64,000 bases of DNA from Candidatus Freyrarchaeum guaymasense (GTDB taxonomy: Archaea; Asgardarchaeota; Jordarchaeia; Jordarchaeales; Freyrarchaeaceae): contig JAUQZD010000020.1 in NCBI GenBank assembly GCA_030587405.1, positions 4,222-68,221 on the forward strand, given 5' to 3'. The notes beneath the pieces were generated by a model. It worked only from the letters and a program-made list of their open reading frames with translations. It had not been told where the DNA came from and ran no database searches. Shown piece by piece: positions 7,903 through 16,769 of the stretch. The position numbers and the translations under genes were made by a program. Each line of letters begins with the position of its first letter. Position 1 is the stretch's first letter.

Positions 7903-8967
7903 AACATACTGTATGGTTTTTGTCAGTATGTTTATTGCTGCAAGATACTCGCTTACTAGTATGTTCTCGTTTTCGGTGTGTTCTAAGGAAGGGTCACCTG
8001 GACCATAGCTGACAACAGGAATGTTAAACCATTTTCCTATGAGGTTCATGAAGCATGTCCCGGTCTTCTTTATGTACCCTACATTTCCTCCTATTTCCTT
8101 TATAGATCTTTCTAAGGCTTCAACAACCTTGGAACGCCTGTTTGCCCTGAACCCTTCTATCTGGCTTAAAACGCTCCATGAGACCTTCACTCCACTTGCT
8201 TTCTCGAAGCTTTCTATAACCTTGCGGCTTTCACCCAGCAAGCTCGCTGAGCTGACACTTGGGGGAAACCTTACGTCCACGTAAAGAGAACAGTTTCCTG
8301 GAACAATATTCGGCGCGCTCCCTCCCTGAAGAAGTGTTAGATTGGGAATTACCGAGGAAAAACGTGATTTAGCGTCCAGCCTTATACGCTCCTTCAGCTT
8401 CTGCCAGAGTTCAAACGCCTTTTCAATGGAGTTTTCATGCAGCCAAGAGCAGGCAACGTGTCCACTAGACGAATGGACATTTATCTTTAGCAATAGTCTC
8501 CCCTTTGAAGCTATACAAATCCTACTTAGCCCTGTAGGTTCCCCGAATATGGCGTAGTCAACCGAGGTCAGCTCCTCCAGTAGTGTTTGTATGCCCTCTA
8601 GGCTTGCTTCCTCACCGACTATTCCTGCAAAAATTAGGGATCCCTTCATGTTTCTCCGGAAGGCTTCAGCTCCCGCAATCACCATGGCAGCCACGGAGCC
8701 CTTAGCGTCAACTGCACCTCTACCGAATATTCTATCGTTATCGTGTCTTACAGGAATGAAGCCGGGGACCGTGTCTATGTGGGATGCTAGCAGTAAGGTT
8801 GGGCTGCCTTCTCCAAGCCGTCCTATAACGTTTCCAGCAGGGTCTATTTCCACGTCGTAGCCCCAATCTCCCATTGTTTTTTTAAGGAAGAATGCCAGCT
8901 TCCTCTCCTCTCCTGAAGGGCTGGGAATCTCGAGTAGTTCTATGAGGAAGGCTACAGGATCTATCAT
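7894..8967 (-). CDS. lysK: [LysW]-lysine/[LysW]-ornithine hydrolase (cluster 1)
   Basis: M20-family zinc peptidase that frees the finished amino acid from the C-terminal glutamate of the carrier LysW. The metal and catalytic motifs are SHIDTVPGF, RGAVDAKG and GEEASLEG in the N-terminal half; the lid domain follows (SSSGHVACSW), then HTENEN near the C-terminus. Length is 357 residues, usual for LysK. It overlaps lysZ by 4 nt and is the last gene of lysW-X-Y-Z-K. Because this cluster lacks lysJ and faces a transcarbamylase, I infer that ornithine is its product, but the sequence alone does not prove this. Confidence 0.9.
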   Translation of the reverse strand: MIDPVAFLIELLEIPSPSGEERKLAFFLKKTMGDWGYDVEIDPAGNVIGRLGEGSPTLLLASHIDTVPGFIPVRHDNDRIFGRGAVDAKGSVAAMVIAGAEAFRRNMKGSLIFAGIVGEEASLEGIQTLLEELTSVDYAIFGEPTGLSRICIASKGRLLLKINVHSSSGHVACSWLHENSIEKAFELWQKLKERIRLDAKSRFSSVIPNLTLLQGGSAPNIVPGNCSLYVDVRFPPSVSSASLLGESRKVIESFEKASGVKVSWSVLSQIEGFRANRRSKVVEALERSIKEIGGNVGYIKKTGTCFMNLIGKWFNIPVVSYGPGDPSLEHTENENILVSEYLAAINILTKTIQYVLR

Positions 8968-9767
8968 TGGGTGATCACCGTTCCAGATTCAAGTTTAAGC
9001 GAGCGCGTAATGGGGTTTTCCTCTAAGCCACTGCACACCACAACCAGCGGCACCCCAATCCGGATTGCCTCTAAAGCGGCGAAGATCTTCTTTTTCATTC
9101 CGCCTCCTATTTCTTCAATCAGCCTCCTTGCTTCGTTCGCTGTGAGCTTCCTAACTAGTTGCTCGTCTAACATTAACCCCGGGACGTCCGTGACCGATAT
9201 CAACATATTTGCCCCTATCGCTTTAGCCAATTGGGCAGCGGCGCGGTCACCGTCAACGTTGACAAGTTCCCCTTCATGGCTTAACGCTATTGGCGCTATC
9301 ACAGGGGTAAAACCCGATGAAAGGAGGATATTAACAAGCGTTCCATCGACCTCCTCAACTATTCCACTGTAATCGCCTCTTACGACTCGTTTCTTACCGC
9401 CGTCCTGAACTATTAACTTATCTTTCCTTCTAGCTATTAACGTTGGACCGTCAGCTCCTGATATTCCTACCGCTGAAACACCTCGAAACCCTAGCAGTGA
9501 AACTATTTTTTTATTCACATACCCTGCCATTGCTAGGAGGGCGATGTCCCTTGTTTCTTCATCGGTAAACCTGCTTTTGAACCCGCTTGGAGAGGTAAAG
9601 TATATGGGTTCCTTTCCAAGCCTTTTTGAGAGAGAGTCTATTTGAGGTCCGCCTCCATGAACTATAACGATTTTTTTGTCTTTAACGCATGCTGCCACGT
9701 CGTTTACGACGTTCTCTAACCCTTCGCCGGCAATGCTTCCCCCTATTTTAACGATTACTTTCTCCAT
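8964..9767 (-). CDS. lysZ: [LysW]-aminoadipate/glutamate kinase (cluster 1)
   Basis: Amino-acid kinase of the ArgB fold that phosphorylates the side chain of the LysW-bound substrate. The glycine-rich KIGGSIAGEG, VHGGGPQID, GISGADGPTLIAR and NVDGDRAAAQLA motifs are visible. The ATG at 9767 is chosen because the conserved strand EKVIVKIGG begins there; the frame is open to 9806. From this start the protein has 267 residues, matching LysZ. It lies 47 nt after lysY and overlaps lysK by 4 nt. Confidence 0.9.
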   Translation of the reverse strand: MEKVIVKIGGSIAGEGLENVVNDVAACVKDKKIVIVHGGGPQIDSLSKRLGKEPIYFTSPSGFKSRFTDEETRDIALLAMAGYVNKKIVSLLGFRGVSAVGISGADGPTLIARRKDKLIVQDGGKKRVVRGDYSGIVEEVDGTLVNILLSSGFTPVIAPIALSHEGELVNVDGDRAAAQLAKAIGANMLISVTDVPGLMLDEQLVRKLTANEARRLIEEIGGGMKKKIFAALEAIRIGVPLVVVCSGLEENPITRSLKLESGTVITQ

Positions 9768-9814
9768 TTTTGAGCCCATCCCCTTCCAATTTAACCTAAT
9801 TAACATGGAACACT

Positions 9815-10867
9815 TTAGACGGGGTATATTCCGGGGAAGTCGAGGCCTGCGTCTTCTTCGTAGCCGAGCATTATGTTCATATTCTGAATTGCTTGCCCAG
9901 CGGCGCCCTTAATCAAGTTGTCTATGGAGGAGAATATGATGAGCGTTTTTTGATCCTTTAAAAGTTTAAAGCCTAAGTCGCAGTAATTGGTTCCAAGCGT
10001 TATCTTTGGATTTGGAAAACGATACAATCCTCCACTTTTCCAGTGAATGAATCGTATGAACCTTTCTCCACTGTAGCATGACCTAAACGCCTTCCAGACC
10101 GACTGTTCATCCACGTTTTCCATGGTTATGGAGTAAATAGTGGAAAGGATTCCTCGAACCATATCTACCGCATGAGGGACAAAGGTCACTTTCACTTTCC
10201 CGTGTGGAGCTAATGCTTGCTCTATTTCTGGCACGTGACGGTGCTCTCCCGGGCTGTAAGGTCTAACCATGTTCGTTCTTTCAGGATGGTGGTCAGCGGG
10301 TGACGGCGTCCTTCCAGCTCCTGAGCTACCTGTTTTAGCGTCTATGAAAACATGTTCCCTGATTAGCTTTTCTTTTACAAGAGGAAACAGAGCAATGATG
10401 GATGGTGTAGCGAAGCATCCTGGACATGCTACAAGCCTTGCATTCTTTATTTTTTCTCTGTTTATTTCTGGTAGGCCGTAAACGGCTTCGTCTAGGAGGT
10501 CAGGGGCTTTGTGATCCACACCATAGTATCGCTTGAAGATTTCAGGGTTTTTAAGCCTGAAATCACCACTTAAGTCTACTACCTTTATTCCTACCTCGAG
10601 AATTTGAGGCGTTAACTCCATGGAAACCGCGTGGGGTGTAGCCATGAATACGAAGTCGCATTTTTCAATTATCTTAGGGGGATCTGGCTCCTCAAACTTT
10701 ATGTTCAATCTTCCCTTTAGGATTGGTATCTCATTGCTGACGGGTTTTCCAGCATTTCTCCTTGAAGTTACCATGCTTATCGAAACCTTGGGATGAGTGG
10801 AGAGGAGCCTAACGAGCTCGCCACCAGCGTATCCCGATGCACCCACCACTCCAACATTCAAGGACAA
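9815..10867 (-). CDS. lysY: [LysW]-aminoadipyl/glutamyl phosphate reductase (cluster 1)
   Basis: NADPH-dependent reductase (ArgC-like) that turns the LysW-bound acyl phosphate into a semialdehyde. The N-terminus has the Rossmann motif GASGYAGGELVRLL. The catalytic cysteine sits in ACPGCFATPS and the active-site region includes SSGAGR and HHPERTN. The C-terminus has GAAGQAIQNMN. Length is 350 residues, normal for the family. It is the third gene of the minus-strand cluster and has a close paralogue at 58717-59763. Confidence 0.92.
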   Translation of the reverse strand: MSLNVGVVGASGYAGGELVRLLSTHPKVSISMVTSRRNAGKPVSNEIPILKGRLNIKFEEPDPPKIIEKCDFVFMATPHAVSMELTPQILEVGIKVVDLSGDFRLKNPEIFKRYYGVDHKAPDLLDEAVYGLPEINREKIKNARLVACPGCFATPSIIALFPLVKEKLIREHVFIDAKTGSSGAGRTPSPADHHPERTNMVRPYSPGEHRHVPEIEQALAPHGKVKVTFVPHAVDMVRGILSTIYSITMENVDEQSVWKAFRSCYSGERFIRFIHWKSGGLYRFPNPKITLGTNYCDLGFKLLKDQKTLIIFSSIDNLIKGAAGQAIQNMNIMLGYEEDAGLDFPGIYPV

Positions 10868-10938
10868 GCACTCTCCTTAAGTAAAATTGAGAAAACCGTG
10901 AAAAGGTGCTTTGAATGATAACGCAAACAATGAAGAAT

Positions 10939-11790
10939 TCACTTAGAGGCCTTGTGTTTTAAATAATCAATTATTTTTTCAGCTATGTCGACTTTTGTTA
11001 CGGAGGCTATGTGCTGGAAACCTGGGTTATGATTTACCTCATTAAGCAAGAAGATACCGTCTCCTTCAAGGAGATCAACGCCGACGATCTCACTGTGAGT
11101 GGCTTCAGCCGCCTTCAAGGCCATTTCTTCTATCTCTCCTGTTATCCTGCAAGCCTCCGTTTTCCCTCCGATAGTAGCATTGCTTCTCCAGTCACCGGGG
11201 ATGGTGTACCTGTACATTGCCGCCACGGCTTCGCCACCTACAATAAACACTCTTACATCTCTTGAGTTGTGATTAACGTATTCTTGAAGATAATATATTT
11301 TATGGAGGACGTCGCCTAACGTTTCACGCGTTTCAAGTATGGCCCTTGCTGAGGCAGGGTCGTTTAAGATGGCTACCAAGCGCCCCCAGCTACCCATTAA
11401 AGGCTTCGTTATCGCAGGATAGCCTAGTTCTTCTAGCGCTTCTAGAGCAGCATTATATGATAAGGCAAGGTATGTTTTAGGTACGGGGAGTCCTGCCTGC
11501 TTTAATGCTATAGTTGTCTTCAGCTTGTCACCACAAACCTCCTGACACTTAGATGAATTAACTACTTGATATCCCATCGCTTCTAACGCTAACGTTGAGT
11601 ATAGCCCTTTTGTGTAGCTAATCGATCTTTGGAGGAAAAGGTCTACGTTATACAGGGATTTATCTCCTGTTACATCTATGCTCATCCGTCTGCTGTCGAA
11701 GAGTGAAACATCTACTTTCTTCTTTTTTGCAGCTTCTATTAACTGCTTCTCCTCCCATCCTATCCTATTATGTATTATCCCTAAGATCAT
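10939..11790 (-). CDS. lysX: [LysW] amino-acid ligase, RimK-like ATP-grasp (cluster 1)
   Basis: ATP-grasp ligase that attaches aminoadipate or glutamate to the C-terminal Glu of LysW. ATP-grasp motifs include TKPLMGSWGRLVA, YLQEYVNH and the metal-binding end LLNEVNHNPGF. After NEVNH this copy reads NPGF, while the second copy (57863-58720) reads TVEF, close to what I remember for Thermus LysX. The difference falls near the substrate side and suggests different amino-acid specificity, possibly glutamate here; this is an inference. Length 283 residues. It starts 4 nt after lysW ends. Confidence 0.87.
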   Translation of the reverse strand: MILGIIHNRIGWEEKQLIEAAKKKKVDVSLFDSRRMSIDVTGDKSLYNVDLFLQRSISYTKGLYSTLALEAMGYQVVNSSKCQEVCGDKLKTTIALKQAGLPVPKTYLALSYNAALEALEELGYPAITKPLMGSWGRLVAILNDPASARAILETRETLGDVLHKIYYLQEYVNHNSRDVRVFIVGGEAVAAMYRYTIPGDWRSNATIGGKTEACRITGEIEEMALKAAEATHSEIVGVDLLEGDGIFLLNEVNHNPGFQHIASVTKVDIAEKIIDYLKHKASK

Positions 11791-11794
11791 TTCC

Positions 11795-11965
11795 TCATTC
11801 GCCCCAGTCTTCCTCTACGCTGACTGCTTGAAGAACAACTTCTCCATCATTTACACTGACAACCTCCAATTCTGCGCCACAGTCAGGGCATTCAACGATC
11901 TCCCCTACTATGATATCATCGTCAACTTCGAATTCGTAGTAGCATTCAGGACACGTCACTTTCAA
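11795..11965 (-). CDS. lysW: amino-group carrier protein LysW (cluster 1)
   Basis: Small acidic zinc-binding carrier whose C-terminal glutamate is loaded with the substrate, so that lysine or ornithine is made while bound to protein. The zinc ligands CPEC and CPDC are visible and the protein ends in EDWGE, the signature required for loading. I use the TTG at 11965 (LKVTCPEC), with AGGTG upstream, giving 56 residues as in known LysW; a GTG at 11980 is also in frame. It heads the minus-strand lysW-X-Y-Z-K operon. Confidence 0.93.
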   Translation of the reverse strand: MKVTCPECYYEFEVDDDIIVGEIVECPDCGAELEVVSVNDGEVVLQAVSVEEDWGE

Positions 11966-12204
11966 GCCAATGCACCTCACAGCTTCACGGCTCAGAGAGT
12001 CAGGTGAAAAAACAGCTAAAAATTCTTTTTAAAAAGATATCGTGTCGTGGGAAACTCATAAAACCTTCAGCCGTTCTCAATGGAACAGACGTTAAAAGGT
12101 AAGAAGTTAGCAGAGGACTACCCATATGCGCGGATAAAAATAGAAAAGTTGAAATTGGCTTAATGGTAATCTTACCTAGATAAAAGGTGTCTGGAGGCAA
12201 TTTA

Positions 12205-13038
12205 ATGAATCTAGAGAACCTGAAACTTGGGGACATAATGAGGGTTAGAGTTCTTAAGAAAGGACTTGACATTGACGAGTTAAAATTGAGGAGGCCAGTG
12301 GTCTTCCAAGGGTTTGCGGGGATAGGTAATGTAGGACTTGTCGCTGTCGATTATATGTCAACTAAAATGGGGGCACGGCCCATTCTTCAAATATCCAATT
12401 TAGACGTGCCCGCGATCGCGCTGGTTGATGATGGAATCTTCTCGAACTGGTTTGACTCTTTCTCGATATTTATACACATGCTAAGAGGCACTGAAAGAGA
12501 TTACTTGTTTATATCTTCTTACAGTCAGCCCTTTACGCCTTTAGGAAGTAACATTATAGCACACGTGCTTCTTCACATCATGAAAAGGCTTTCAGCTGAA
12601 ACGATAATTTCTCTCGGATGTTTCGGTGCAACCCATTATGTGAGAAATCCGAAAGTTTATGTTTCAGCTACAAATAAAAGGATGTTGGAAGAGTTTCTGG
12701 CCTTAGAGAACATTGTCCCCCTTAGAGGAGGAAGAATTTCAGGGCTAAACGGAACAGTACCTCTCCTTGCGCCCCAGTATGGTATAGAAGGAGTCTCACT
12801 CTTAGCGGAGGGGCACTCGGGGATAAACTTTAATCCTCGATCGTCCAAGGCGCTCATAGACGTACTGAACTTAAAGTACAATTTAAACGTTGACACGACG
12901 TTCTTAGAAAAGCATGCTGTAAGAATGGAGGAAGAATTAAAGAAAGAAGAGGCGGTTCCACCAGAAGTGATGAGGAGAATTATGTCATCCTTCAGGGAAG
13001 AAAAAGATAGAGAGCCAACTGAGACGTACTACACGTAA
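12205..13038 (+). CDS. PAC2-family protein (proteasome-assembly-chaperone fold)
   Basis: Archaeal PAC2/DUF75 protein; relatives resemble eukaryotic proteasome assembly chaperones, though the archaeal role is not settled. The hallmark FAGIGNVGLVAVDYM is near residue 35, followed by a phosphorylase-like alpha/beta core with SLGCFGATHY. The C-terminal 40 residues are charged and helical. The ATG at 12205 is chosen because GGAGG (12192-12196) lies at the right distance; the frame extends to a GTG at 12187. The protein has 277 residues. It is divergent from the lysW cluster. Confidence 0.83.
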   Translation: MNLENLKLGDIMRVRVLKKGLDIDELKLRRPVVFQGFAGIGNVGLVAVDYMSTKMGARPILQISNLDVPAIALVDDGIFSNWFDSFSIFIHMLRGTERDYLFISSYSQPFTPLGSNIIAHVLLHIMKRLSAETIISLGCFGATHYVRNPKVYVSATNKRMLEEFLALENIVPLRGGRISGLNGTVPLLAPQYGIEGVSLLAEGHSGINFNPRSSKALIDVLNLKYNLNVDTTFLEKHAVRMEEELKKEEAVPPEVMRRIMSSFREEKDREPTETYYT

Positions 13039-13091
13039 TCACTTCTCAACTCAAACCCTTATTTTCCTGGAAGCGTTTAGAGGAGCATTCC

Positions 13092-13652
13092 CTAGGGAAG
13101 CAGATTATTTGAGATTGGAGGTATGGTGTTGTCGATTCTTCTGGCTTCTCTTAAAATTGCATTACAGTAAAGCCATGCAAGGTTGCGAAGGAGAGTATCA
13201 GGTAAGGGAGTGTGTGATGTAAAAGTAACCGTTACACTACCACCATCACGTTTAATTACCATTCGAAGTATTGGAAACGGCTGAAAAATGGTTTCCCATC
13301 GCTCCCTAGATGATAGTGAAATGCCGCCTTTAAGGCGGATAACGGATTCCTTTAGGATTTGCTCGGGCAACATTAAGAGGATAGCTCTTCTTTTACCTTC
13401 AATAGGTAGCGTTTCAACGGCGCTTCTCTCTTCCTCATGGGTGAGGAGAAAGCTTAAAGCATCTATTAAAACCTCCTCTAATCCCACAGCTTCTTCTGTT
13501 GGGATGTAGCCAAGCATTCGCCTTTCGAGAAATATGTTTGCGTTGGCTCCGAACTCTTCATTGTAGGTGAAAAGGAGGATGAGAACCACGTTTGAAAGAG
13601 GACTAAACTTAATAGCTAGTTTAGCGCTTTCGTACGGCCTCCAGTTCAGCAC
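13092..13652 (-). CDS. uncharacterised protein, 5' end unclear
   Basis: I do not recognise this protein. From the GTG at 13652 it has 186 residues of mixed helix and strand with no membrane segment or clear motif. The same frame continues upstream to a TAA near 13787 and reads like protein (KELASLFLLKGITKVV, then AAGKLGLEVLNW), but that stretch contains no ATG, GTG or TTG. An ATT at 13740-13742 is the only near-standard start there, without a good ribosome site. Either initiation is non-standard or the true start is missing. It lies downstream of the coiled-coil gene on the same strand. Confidence 0.5.
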   Translation of the reverse strand: MLNWRPYESAKLAIKFSPLSNVVLILLFTYNEEFGANANIFLERRMLGYIPTEEAVGLEEVLIDALSFLLTHEEERSAVETLPIEGKRRAILLMLPEQILKESVIRLKGGISLSSRERWETIFQPFPILRMVIKRDGGSVTVTFTSHTPLPDTLLRNLAWLYCNAILREARRIDNTIPPISNNLLP

Positions 13653-13822
13653 CTCAAGGCCTAGCTTTCCAGCAGCACTTACTACTTTGGTTATTCCCTT
13701 GAGGAGGAATAGGGAAGCGAGTTCTTTGAGGTCATGTTTAATGCGTTGATGCCATCCGAAGCCGCCTTTAAACTCCTTTAAGAGTTACAAGATCAAAGTA
13801 GGAAAGCCCTTTAGCACCGACT

Positions 13823-14461
13823 TTACAGGTATTTTCCCGTGGCAAAGACCTCCTCACCGTCTAACTCTATGAGGCCTGCTGCCTTTAGCTCAGATATCAT
13901 CATCTTTAGCTGAACCATGCTTAAGCCGAGGGATTTACTTAGCTCGTTTACGTTACGCCTACCGGAGTCACGTATGATCAGAAAGAGCCTGTACTTTGGA
14001 TCTTTTTCCAGTATTTCCTTAAGCTTCTCTTCCCTTTTCTTCACTTGCTCCAGCTCGGCTTCCAACGACTTTATTGTCATATCCTTCTCTGCAAGTATGG
14101 ACTCAAATCTTTTCAAAGTTTCCGACTTAAGACGCAACTCTTCTATCTTTTTAGCATCCCATTCGCTTATTTCTTTAACTTTCTCCTCGAGTGCTCTAAC
14201 TCTATCTTCAAGCTCGTTAATCCTCTTGTTTTTATCTTCTATTTCGCCAAGTCTGTCTGAAAGCTGCTTCATTAACTCACTTTCCCTTTTGAGGGCTTCT
14301 TCCTTCGCCTTACGCTCTTCTTCAAGTTGTTTTCTTAGTTCTTTTATTTCTTCGTCTTTCTTGTAAATTTCTTCGCCTTTTTTCTTTAACGTCTCTGAAA
14401 GCTCCTGGACTTGACGTTCTAAGTTCTCTAAAACCTTCCTCTGACCTTCGGTAAGAGACAC
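13823..14461 (-). CDS. coiled-coil protein with C-terminal winged-helix domain
   Basis: Residues 1-140 are an almost uninterrupted charged coiled coil rich in Glu, Lys and Leu heptads. Residues 150-212 look like a winged helix: YRLFLIIRDSGRRNVNELSKS, then LSMVQLKMMISELKAAGLIEL with an FATGKYL wing. Such proteins occur in archaea as possible DNA-binding or structural factors; the target is unknown. A promoter could lie in the AT-rich region upstream, shared with the divergent gene at 14782. The orphan gene at 13092-13652 follows on the same strand. Confidence 0.65.
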   Translation of the reverse strand: MSLTEGQRKVLENLERQVQELSETLKKKGEEIYKKDEEIKELRKQLEEERKAKEEALKRESELMKQLSDRLGEIEDKNKRINELEDRVRALEEKVKEISEWDAKKIEELRLKSETLKRFESILAEKDMTIKSLEAELEQVKKREEKLKEILEKDPKYRLFLIIRDSGRRNVNELSKSLGLSMVQLKMMISELKAAGLIELDGEEVFATGKYL

Positions 14462-14781
14462 CTTATCTCCCCCGGATGGCGTTTAACGTCAGCATACGTT
14501 AAGCAACTTTTAACTTTTATTTTTTAACGTGAAACTTAAACCAGCGTGGCGCCGACGCTATTTGGCATGTTTATGTTAAAAATTTGCGGGAAACGGTGCC
14601 TTTTTAAAAAAAGGAAAATTTTTTAAAAGGGCAAGTTATTTTTATATACTATTTTTTCTTTTACATTTATATTCCAGCAAAGAGAATATTATATCGGGTT
14701 TGTACCATTCCGTTAAAGGTGGATTTAAGAACGAAAGCATACGTTTTATTGCCTCCTTAACTGGAGGTAGGAGGGAAAATA
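14462..14781. promoter_or_regulatory. AT-rich divergent intergenic region
   Basis: A 320-nt gene-free stretch between two divergent genes. It contains long A/T runs and a TATA-like TTTTTATATACT near 14640-14652. GTTAAG/ACGTT motifs recur around 14480-14545. The strong site TAGGAGGG at 14769-14776 serves the TTG start at 14782. I see no RNA gene or repeat array in it. Confidence 0.4.
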
Positions 14782-15705
14782 TTGGAATGCATAGCGTTTC
14801 CATGTTCATTCCTAAACTTGAAGAACAAATGTTCCGTGATGGTTTGCGACGATAACGTCGACGTCAAGTGGAATTCTACCAGCTTCCTTGAGAATTGCAA
14901 CTTTCAGTGGGATGTACGTATAACAGGACGTAAAATGAGGGTTCAGATAGACGCGTTCAGCAGGGCAACTGATATACGATTCCTCTACTTAGGACTTACT
15001 GAGGCTTTTGCGTCGTTGATGCCGTTCATTAACAATTTATCTCAGAAGAGCAGAGACCGCAGGTTTAGCCATCTTAGTAGTTACACCAGTCTTCGCCATT
15101 TTCTAGGTAACATGAAAATGCTGGCATATGCCATGCTTCTATGTGGAGGCGAAAACCTTCACTTTGACCAAAGCCCACATTTAAACGTTAACACTTTGAA
15201 CGAACTTGTTGGCAGGGATTTACTTAAAATTAGGCCGGGAAGAAGGTTTCCTCTCTTGGTTAAAGCATGGAAGGAAAAATTCAACATGTTAATGGATCTT
15301 TTCTCGAATAACTTGAATCTGTTATTTCTGGAGTATTACTTAGATGGCAAGTTGACGGAGTATCCACTGAGCTGGTTGAAGGAGCTGGTAAACATAACAG
15401 GAGAGGCTAAGAGAATGGGGTTCCGTGTCCTATTGCCCCTGAAAGACAAGAGCTTATATGATTATTTACGAGAGATCCCGTTGAACGTGGTTTTAGTTGA
15501 CCAACAGTCATTGAAGTTCTATGAATCACTCCTTGAAATAGCATGTGATAAAGCACAGGTTTGCTATTCTCTCTTCGACATTGTGGGCTACCTTTACGGC
15601 AATGTCTCCTCAGCGTATACTGGGGATGTCCAGAAAACGCTAGATGAACTGGTATCACAGGGACTTCTTAAAAAAGTTGAGGGAAAGTATGTCATAGAGT
15701 ATTGA
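14782..15705 (+). CDS. uncharacterised protein with possible C-terminal winged helix
   Basis: No family recognised. It has 307 residues, rich in Leu, Phe and Asn. The N-terminal part contains several cysteines (IAFPCSF, NKCSVMVC). The last 40 residues resemble a winged helix (TGDVQKTLDELVSQGLLKK followed by VEGKYVIEY). The TTG start at 14782 follows TAGGAGGG by six nucleotides, which is convincing. The gene lies upstream of the roadblock protein on the same strand; archaeal roadblock proteins often accompany orphan regulators, so a signalling role is possible but unproven. Confidence 0.5.
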   Translation: MECIAFPCSFLNLKNKCSVMVCDDNVDVKWNSTSFLENCNFQWDVRITGRKMRVQIDAFSRATDIRFLYLGLTEAFASLMPFINNLSQKSRDRRFSHLSSYTSLRHFLGNMKMLAYAMLLCGGENLHFDQSPHLNVNTLNELVGRDLLKIRPGRRFPLLVKAWKEKFNMLMDLFSNNLNLLFLEYYLDGKLTEYPLSWLKELVNITGEAKRMGFRVLLPLKDKSLYDYLREIPLNVVLVDQQSLKFYESLLEIACDKAQVCYSLFDIVGYLYGNVSSAYTGDVQKTLDELVSQGLLKKVEGKYVIEY

Positions 15706-15875
15706 GCCTCTGGTTTTGTGAATTTCCTTTTTATAAGGAAAGCATGTCATTGCCGCCGGTTTGCTGGGAAACGCTTATTTTTAAGTTTTCACATGAGAAT
15801 AGGGTTGGTGATGATGCGGGATTCGTGAAAGATGTTTAATGTAATTGTTTACCTTTAAAAGGAATGGTGATTTCT

Positions 15876-16229
15876 ATGGGTGAAGCAACGGAAGAACTTA
15901 TTGCTTCAATCATGGAGCAAATACCCGAAATTGAAGGTGTGATATTGTTTGATTCTGATGGGAAGGCAATCATAAGTCAATCGTTGACCCAAATGAAACA
16001 TGCTGAGATCGCTAAGCACGCTGCGGCTATGGTTGACGCCGCCAAGAAGCTTAGCCAATCAGCTGAGAAGGGTGATGCTGCCGTTGCCTATGTAGAAAGC
16101 GATGATGGATTTACCGTCATCACATTTGCAGGAGGGAAAGGACTTTTAGCTATAACGGGGAGAGACGCTACGAACTCTCTGGGCCTTATAATGAGGAACC
16201 TTAAGCTGGCACTTTCGAAAATAAAGTGA
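15876..16229 (+). CDS. roadblock/LC7-domain protein
   Basis: Small protein of 117 residues covering one roadblock/LC7 domain: IMEQIPEIEGVILFDSDGKAI, the AIAKHAAAMVDAA-type helix region, and GKGLLAITGRDA near the end. Archaeal roadblock proteins usually pair with small GTPases or act as dimeric scaffolds; no GTPase lies nearby. The ATG at 15876 is preferred because GGTGAT lies just upstream; an in-frame ATG at 15864 is the alternative. It is convergent with scpB with 3 nt between. Confidence 0.83.
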   Translation: MGEATEELIASIMEQIPEIEGVILFDSDGKAIISQSLTQMKHAEIAKHAAAMVDAAKKLSQSAEKGDAAVAYVESDDGFTVITFAGGKGLLAITGRDATNSLGLIMRNLKLALSKIK

Positions 16230-16232
16230 ACA

Positions 16233-16769
16233 CTAATTTGTCTGCGTCGAACCTGAAAGCTCTGCCCTTTTTATCCTCCACCTTAGTTGGAGTTTCATTT
16301 TCTTAACATCATGAGACAGGCCAAAGTAGTCGGAGAATAGCTCCGTTGTGCAGAGAATCTTTGTTCTTTTTTCAGCCTCACTTCTCAGGAAGCCGAGGCT
16401 TTCAAGCCTCTTTATGTGGCTGTAAGCTGACGACCCTCTTGCTTTGACAACTTGCGACTGCTTTACAGGCTGCATTAAGGCGATGTAGGCTAGAGTTTTA
16501 AGTTCTCCGAGTGAAAGCAGCCCTCCGGGAACTACGTCCTTAACAGCTGACGAGTAGGTTGGCTTGAGTTGCATGGCGTAGCGTGAACCGGGTAATTCAA
16601 CTACCTCTATTGCACCATTTCGCGCCTTATAGTCAGCGATAATTTCGGAGACCACCTTCTTTGCTTTACTTCCTTCTACTCCGGCTATCCTGGCGATTTG
16701 ATCTAGCGATAGAGGCCTTCCCGCAGCGTAAAGTGCGGCCTCAACTAGAGCTTTAGCATTTTCCTCCAT
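16233..16769 (-). CDS. scpB: segregation and condensation protein B
   Basis: Kleisin-interacting tandem winged-helix protein of the SMC complex. The first domain has EALLYAA-type helix sequence (VEAALYAAGRPLSLDQIARIAG), the second has LSLGELKTLAYIALMQPVKQS, typical of ScpB. Length 178 residues. It overlaps scpA by 25 nt and ends the smc-scpA-scpB operon, which sets the complex stoichiometry by translational coupling. Confidence 0.88.
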   Translation of the reverse strand: MEENAKALVEAALYAAGRPLSLDQIARIAGVEGSKAKKVVSEIIADYKARNGAIEVVELPGSRYAMQLKPTYSSAVKDVVPGGLLSLGELKTLAYIALMQPVKQSQVVKARGSSAYSHIKRLESLGFLRSEAEKRTKILCTTELFSDYFGLSHDVKKMKLQLRWRIKRAELSGSTQTN

